From: Cellulomonas fimi
Lineage (GTDB): Bacteria; Actinomycetota; Actinomycetes; Actinomycetales; Cellulomonadaceae
Direction of reading: 5' to 3'
Length of the DNA: 64,000 nt
Assembly: GCF_012952065.1 (NCBI RefSeq)
Contig: NZ_JABCJJ010000005.1
Location: 1-64,000 of the forward strand
Shown here: positions 60,167 through 64,000 of the stretch, one piece after another
Numbering within the stretch: the first letter of the stretch is position 1
Layout of the letters: every line of letters begins with the position of its first letter
Notes under the pieces: model-generated
Database searches by the model: none
The model's input: only the letters and a program-made list of their open reading frames with translations
Told to the model about the DNA's origin: nothing
Position numbers and translations under genes: made by a program

Positions 60167-61988
60167 AGTGGACGAGCAGCGCGTCCACCAGCTCCAGGAT
60201 TCGGTCGGGCGCGTCGGCGACCGGCACCTGCTCGGCGCCCACGTCGCCGTCGCCCGTCCGCCGCGGGCGGACCTCCACCACGCCCTCCGCCAGCCCGCGG
60301 CCCACGACGACGACGAGCGGCACGCCGAGGAGCTCCGCGTCGGCGAACTTCACGCCGGGCGAGACCTTGACGCGGTCGTCGTACAGCACCTCGATGCCGC
60401 GCCCGGACAGCGTGGTGGCGAGCGACTCCGCCGCCTCGAGCACGGCCGGGTCCTTGCCGGTCGCCACGACGTGCACGTGCGCCGGTGCGACCTGGGCGGG
60501 CCACGCGAGCCCGGCGTCGTCGTGGTGCGCCTCGGCGAGCGCCGCCATGACGCGCGAGACGCCGATGCCGTAGGAGCCCATCGTGACCACGACGGCCTTG
60601 CCGTTCTGGTCCAGGACCGTGAGGCCGAGCGCCTGGGCGTACTTGCGGCCGAGCGCGAAGATGTGGCCGATCTCGATCCCGCGCGCCAGCTCGAGCGGAC
60701 CCGAGCCGTCGGGCGCCTCGTCCCCCGCGCGCACCTCGGCGGCCTCGACGGTGTTCTGCGCGCCGTCCTGCCCGGCAGCGAGGAAGTCGCGGCCCGCGAC
60801 GAGGTCGACCACGTGGCGGCCCGGCTCGTTCGCGCCGGTGATCCAGCGCGTGCCCGCGACGATGCGCGGGTCCAGCAGGTAGCGCACTCCCCGAGCGACG
60901 CCGTCGGCGTCGACACCGGCGTTCTCCCCCAGCACGGCGGGGCCGATGTAGCCCTTGACCAGCTCGGGCCGCGCGGCGAGGTCGGCCTCGGTCGCCGTCT
61001 CGACCTCCGCGGGCGCGACCGACGCCTCGAGTCGCTTGGGGTCGACCTCGCGGTCGCCGGGGAGCCCGACGACGAGCAGCTCACGCTCGCCCGTCGGGTG
61101 CACCAGCGCCAGCACGACGTTCTTGAGCGTGTCGGCGGCCGTCCACGGCCGGTCGGAGCGCGGCAGCTTCTCGTTCGCGAACGCGACCAGGGTCTCGATC
61201 GTCGGCGTGTCCGGCGTGCTCTCGACGTGCGCGGCCGGTGCGTCGTGGAACGGGATCGCGGGCGGTGCCGGGGTCGTCACGGCTTCGACGTTGGCGGCGT
61301 AGCCGCCCGCCGACCGCACGTAGGTGTCCTCGCCGATCGGCGTCGGGGTGAGGAACTCCTCGCTGCGCGAACCCCCCATCGCGCCCGACGTCGCGGCGAC
61401 GATGACGTAGTCGAGCCCGAGCCGGTCGAAGATCCGCTGGTACGTCGCGCGCTGCACCTGGTACGACCCCTCGAGCCCGGCGTCGTCGACGTCGAACGAG
61501 TAGGCGTCCTTCATGATGAACTCGCGACCGCGGATCAGGCCCGCGCGCGGCCGCGCCTCGTCGCGGTACTTCGTCTGGATCTGGTAGAGCGTGAGCGGCA
61601 GGTCCTTGTAGGAGGAGTACAGGTCCTTGACCGTGAGGGTGAACAGCTCCTCGTGGGTCGGGGCGAGCAGGTAGTCGCCGCCCTTGCGGTCCTGGAGCCG
61701 GAAGATGTTGGGCCCGTACTCGGTCCAGCGACCCGTCGCCTCGTAGGGCTCCTTGGGCAGCAGCGCCGGGAAGTGCACCTCCTGGGCGCCGGCGGCGTCC
61801 AGCTCCTCGCGCACGACGGCCTCGACCTTGCGCAGCACGCGCAGCCCGAGCGGCAGCCAGGTGTAGATCCCGGGGGCCGCCCGGCGGATGTACCCGGCGC
61901 GCACGAGGAGCCGGTGGCTGGCCACCTCGGCGTCGACCGGGTCCTCCCGCAGGGTCCGCACGAACAGGGACGACATCCGCAGCAGCAT
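60165..61988 (-). CDS. proS: Prolyl-tRNA synthetase (bacterial type)
   Basis: A 607-residue class II synthetase. Motif 1 [19 protein letters not shown], motif 2 [19 protein letters not shown], the editing insertion (about 225-400) and motif 3 [17 protein letters not shown], plus the anticodon domain. ATG 61988 fits with TAGGCT upstream. Converges with the DUF4439 gene and is divergent from the Fpg/Nei gene. Confidence 0.95.
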   Translation of the reverse strand: MLLRMSSLFVRTLREDPVDAEVASHRLLVRAGYIRRAAPGIYTWLPLGLRVLRKVEAVVREELDAAGAQEVHFPALLPKEPYEATGRWTEYGPNIFRLQDRKGGDYLLAPTHEELFTLTVKDLYSSYKDLPLTLYQIQTKYRDEARPRAGLIRGREFIMKDAYSFDVDDAGLEGSYQVQRATYQRIFDRLGLDYVIVAATSGAMGGSRSEEFLTPTPIGEDTYVRSAGGYAANVEAVTTPAPPAIPFHDAPAAHVESTPDTPTIETLVAFANEKLPRSDRPWTAADTLKNVVLALVHPTGERELLVVGLPGDREVDPKRLEASVAPAEVETATEADLAARPELVKGYIGPAVLGENAGVDADGVARGVRYLLDPRIVAGTRWITGANEPGRHVVDLVAGRDFLAAGQDGAQNTVEAAEVRAGDEAPDGSGPLELARGIEIGHIFALGRKYAQALGLTVLDQNGKAVVVTMGSYGIGVSRVMAALAEAHHDDAGLAWPAQVAPAHVHVVATGKDPAVLEAAESLATTLSGRGIEVLYDDRVKVSPGVKFADAELLGVPLVVVVGRGLAEGVVEVRPRRTGDGDVGAEQVPVADAPDRILELVDALLVH

Positions 61989-61995
61989 GGGCGCC

Positions 61996-62001
61996 AGCCT
62001 A
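61996..62001 (-). promoter_or_regulatory. -10 element of proS (TAGGCT)
   Basis: TAGGCT is seven bases from ATG 61988 and no Shine-Dalgarno is present. Confidence 0.5.
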
Positions 62002-62034
62002 GTGGCCGGGCGTGACGACGCCCGTCCCGTGCGC

Positions 62035-62040
62035 CACGAT
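62035..62040 (+). promoter_or_regulatory. Candidate -10 of the Fpg/Nei gene (CACGAT)
   Basis: CACGAT ends six bases before GTG 62047. It is 34 bases from the divergent proS element. Confidence 0.35.
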
Positions 62041-62046
62041 GGGGCG

Positions 62047-62943
62047 GTGCCCGAGCTTCCCGAGGTCGAGGCGCTCGCCCGGTTCCTGCGCGAGCGGGCG
62101 GTCGGTCGTGGCGTCGCCGCCGCCGACGTCGGAGCCATCAGTGCGCTGAAGACGTTCTCCCCCGCGCCGTCGGACCTGCTCGGACGGGAGCTCACCGGAG
62201 TCGAGCGGCACGGGAAGTGGCTCGACGTCACCACCGGCCCGTCCGGGGCCGACGACGTCGCGCCGCACCTGGTCTTCCACCTCGCCCGGGCCGGGTGGCT
62301 GCGCTGGTACGACGAGGCCCCGAGGACGCCGGCGCGGCCCGGCAGGTCGCCGCTCGCGCTGCGCGTGCGGCTCGACGACGGGGCCGGCTTCGACCTCACC
62401 GAGGCGGGGACCCGCAAGCGCCTGGCCGTGCACGTCGTGCGCGACCCGCGCGAGGTGCGCGCGATCGCGACGCTCGGCGTGGAGCCGCTCGGGCCCGAGT
62501 TCACGGTCGAGCGGCTCACCGCGCTGCTCACCGCGAAGAATCAGCAGGTCAAGGGTCTCCTGCGCGACCAGTCGGTGATCGCCGGCATCGGGAACGCGTA
62601 CTCCGATGAGATCCTGCACGCCGCGCGCCTGAGCCCGTTCGCCCTGACCCGCTCGTTCGACGCCGAGCGCATCGCGACCCTGCACACCGCCGTCCTGGAC
62701 GTGCTGACCGACGCGGTCGCGGCGTCGTCGGGCAAGCCTGCCGCGGAGCTCAAGGACGCCAAGCGGCGCGGGATGCGCGTCCACGCGCGGACCGGTCGAC
62801 CGTGCCCCGGCTGGGACGGGGTCCCGTGCGGGGACACGGTCCACGAGGTCTCGTTCGCCGACTCGTCGCTGCAGTACTGCCCGACGTGCCAGACCGGCGG
62901 CACGCCGCTCGCCGACCGCCGGCTCTCGCGCCTCCTGCGCTGA
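62047..62943 (+). CDS. Fpg/Nei-family DNA glycosylase
   Basis: A 298-residue glycosylase/AP lyase. PELPEVEA gives the catalytic Pro and Glu. The H2TH region includes [20 protein letters not shown]. Zinc cysteines are in [11 protein letters not shown] and YCPTCQTGG. The first pair spacing (C-x7-C) differs from classical Fpg, matching a distinct actinobacterial subgroup of uncertain lesion range. GTG 62047 fixed by the -10. Confidence 0.88.
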   Translation: MPELPEVEALARFLRERAVGRGVAAADVGAISALKTFSPAPSDLLGRELTGVERHGKWLDVTTGPSGADDVAPHLVFHLARAGWLRWYDEAPRTPARPGRSPLALRVRLDDGAGFDLTEAGTRKRLAVHVVRDPREVRAIATLGVEPLGPEFTVERLTALLTAKNQQVKGLLRDQSVIAGIGNAYSDEILHAARLSPFALTRSFDAERIATLHTAVLDVLTDAVAASSGKPAAELKDAKRRGMRVHARTGRPCPGWDGVPCGDTVHEVSFADSSLQYCPTCQTGGTPLADRRLSRLLR

Positions 62944-62986
62944 CGCGGCGCCGCGTCGACCGACCTCGACGACCGGGCGACCGGGG

Positions 62987-63565
62987 TCAGACCGGCGGCT
63001 CGAAGTGGCGGCGGCAGCGCGCCTGGTAGGCCTCGATGCCTCCGACGTGCTCGAGGGAAGCCACGCGGGCGTCCGCGGCGTCGCCGGCCCGTGCCCGTTG
63101 GTGGAACGCCGCGTCCGCTCCGCAGACGGCGCACACGGCCGTCAGCTTGGTGACGTCCTCCGCCAGCGCCATGAGCGCGGGCAACGGCTCGAACGGAGCG
63201 CCGTCGAACGTCACGCACAGGCCCGCCACCACGACCGTGGTCCCCCGGCGCGCGAGACCGTCCACGAGCGGGACCAGCCCGGCCCCGAAGAACTGGGCCT
63301 CGTCGATCGCCAGCAGGTCCAGGTGCCGGTCCCGGACCAGCCCCGCCAGGGAGCCCACGTCCGGCACCGCCTGGGAGGCGACGTCGAGCCCCGAGTGGGA
63401 GGCGACCCTGCCTGCGCCGTGCCGTTCGTCGAGCGCGTGGTTCACGACCTCCACGGCGAGCCCGGCGAGCCGCGCCCGACGTACCCGGCGGAGGAGCTCC
63501 TCGGACTTGCCGGCGAACATCGGCCCGCACACCACCTGGAGCCGACCGAGCCTGTCGCTGCGCAT
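62987..63565 (-). CDS. tdk: Thymidine kinase
   Basis: A 192-residue type II thymidine kinase salvaging thymidine. Walker A GPMFAGKSEE (14-23), Walker B IDEAQFF, and zinc ligands CAVCGADAAFHQR. ATG 63565 is six bases after a TAGGCT element. The element is a tandem copy of the stop region of the upstream acetyltransferase. Confidence 0.92.
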   Translation of the reverse strand: MRSDRLGRLQVVCGPMFAGKSEELLRRVRRARLAGLAVEVVNHALDERHGAGRVASHSGLDVASQAVPDVGSLAGLVRDRHLDLLAIDEAQFFGAGLVPLVDGLARRGTTVVVAGLCVTFDGAPFEPLPALMALAEDVTKLTAVCAVCGADAAFHQRARAGDAADARVASLEHVGGIEAYQARCRRHFEPPV

Positions 63566-63567
63566 GG

Positions 63568-63597
63568 GCGCAGCCTAGAAGAGCGCAGCCTAGAAGA
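63568..63597. repeat. 15-bp tandem duplication spanning stop codon and tdk promoter
   Basis: gcgcagcctagaaga occurs at 63568-63582 and 63583-63597. On the minus strand each copy contains TAGGCT. The upstream copy (63587-63592) holds the acetyltransferase TAG stop, and the downstream copy (63572-63577) is the tdk -10. Confidence 0.9.
63572..63577 (-). promoter_or_regulatory. -10 element of tdk (TAGGCT)
   Basis: TAGGCT is six bases from ATG 63565. A duplicate 15 bases upstream overlaps the preceding gene's stop codon. Confidence 0.5.
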
Positions 63598-64000
63598 GCA
63601 CCGTGGCGTACGTGCCCTCCTGGCGGAAACCGACGCGGCGGTAGGCGGCGATGGCACGCTCGTTGTAGTCGTTGACGTAGAGCGAGACCGTGGGTGCCAC
63701 CTCGGCACGCGTCGTCACGACGACCGCCGCCATCCCGGCCTCCGAGAGCCGCCGACCGCGGAACGGGGGCGCGACCCAGACGCCCTGGACCTGCGCGACC
63801 CCGACCGCGACCGCTCCGAGCTCGGCCTTGAACGCGACCTCCGCCCCGTGCGTGCCGTGCGCCAGCCGGATGAACGAGCGGCGCTCGGCGATCAGCGAGC
63901 GGACGCGCTGCTCGTAGGGCCCCTGCGGTCCGGAGGCGGGCGAGTAACCGACCTCTTCGGCGAACATGCGCACGCAGGCCGGGAGCACGAGGTCGTACTC
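63590..64000 (-). CDS. DUF4081-type GNAT acetyltransferase, C-terminal part
   Basis: 137 residues are visible; the N-terminus lies beyond the window. Motifs: MFAEEVGYSPASGPQGPY, VAQVQGVWVAPPFRGRRL with the acetyl-CoA loop, VSLYVNDYNERAIAAYRRVG and FRQEGTYATVLF. It resembles actinobacterial DUF4081-GNAT proteins, whose substrate is unknown. Its TAG stop is part of a 15-bp duplication that forms the tdk promoter. Confidence 0.85.
   Translation of the reverse strand, partial: EYDLVLPACVRMFAEEVGYSPASGPQGPYEQRVRSLIAERRSFIRLAHGTHGAEVAFKAELGAVAVGVAQVQGVWVAPPFRGRRLSEAGMAAVVVTTRAEVAPTVSLYVNDYNERAIAAYRRVGFRQEGTYATVLF

Overview
This is a very GC-rich actinobacterial chromosome segment. The gene order (proS, rimP-nusA-ylxR-infB-rbfA-truB-ribF-rpsO-pnp, dapB, thyA-dfrA, dapA-rnj-ftsK, pgsA-cinA-clgR, recA-recX, miaB-miaA-dapF, hflX, dinG) is the classic actinobacterial core order. 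Protein character (gluABCD uptake operon, DUF3046 protein, DUF4439 lipoprotein, large Lhr helicase, RNase Y next to recX) suggests Cellulomonas or a close relative in the Micrococcales. The genus is an inference, not a proof.

Layout. 1-3409: the end of an IS5-type insertion sequence abuts the stop codon of ldh, followed by dinG. 3420-6008: a small accessory island with a decayed transposase, a winged-helix regulator, a terC remnant and an EAL-DICT protein. 6040-13060: hflX, a methyltransferase, a thioredoxin, an extradiol-dioxygenase-like gene with miaA and dapF, and a tandem ybjN pair. 13046-18161: miaB, then divergent gluABCD. 18158-25011: RNase Y, recX, recA (with an SOS box), a metallo-beta-lactamase-fold protein, a membrane phosphodiesterase and a DUF3046 protein. 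25067-30913: lhr and nei2. 30961-40314: clgR, cinA, pgsA, a GGDEF/EAL protein, ftsK, rnj and dapA. 40360-44982: dfrA, thyA, gabD, azlCD and an acetyltransferase. 45143-58893: a TPR-like gene, dapB, an M16 peptidase, pnp, rpsO, ribF, a frameshifted small gene, truB, rbfA, infB, ylxR, nusA and rimP. 59010-64000: a DUF4439 lipoprotein, proS, an Fpg/Nei glycosylase, tdk and a partial acetyltransferase.

How genes work together. Translation and RNA turnover dominate (nusA, infB, rbfA, rimP, truB, miaA, miaB, proS, rpsO, hflX, pnp, RNase J, RNase Y). DNA repair and segregation come next (recA, recX, lhr, dinG, two Fpg/Nei glycosylases, ftsK). DapA, DapB and DapF supply diaminopimelate and lysine, and ThyA, DHFR and Tdk supply dTMP. 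Many polycistrons are joined by ATGA or GTGA overlaps.

Two features stand out beyond the gene content. First, about 19 genes carry a -10-like hexamer (mostly TANNNT) six to eight bases before the start codon with no Shine-Dalgarno, which predicts leaderless mRNAs. Second, several genes end in 13-20 bp tandem repeats whose unit contains the gene's own stop codon (miaB, the TPR-like gene, proS, the DUF4439 lipoprotein, the terminal acetyltransferase). A related 14-bp triplet before infB forms three overlapping MSTQ mini-ORFs copied from the ylxR start.
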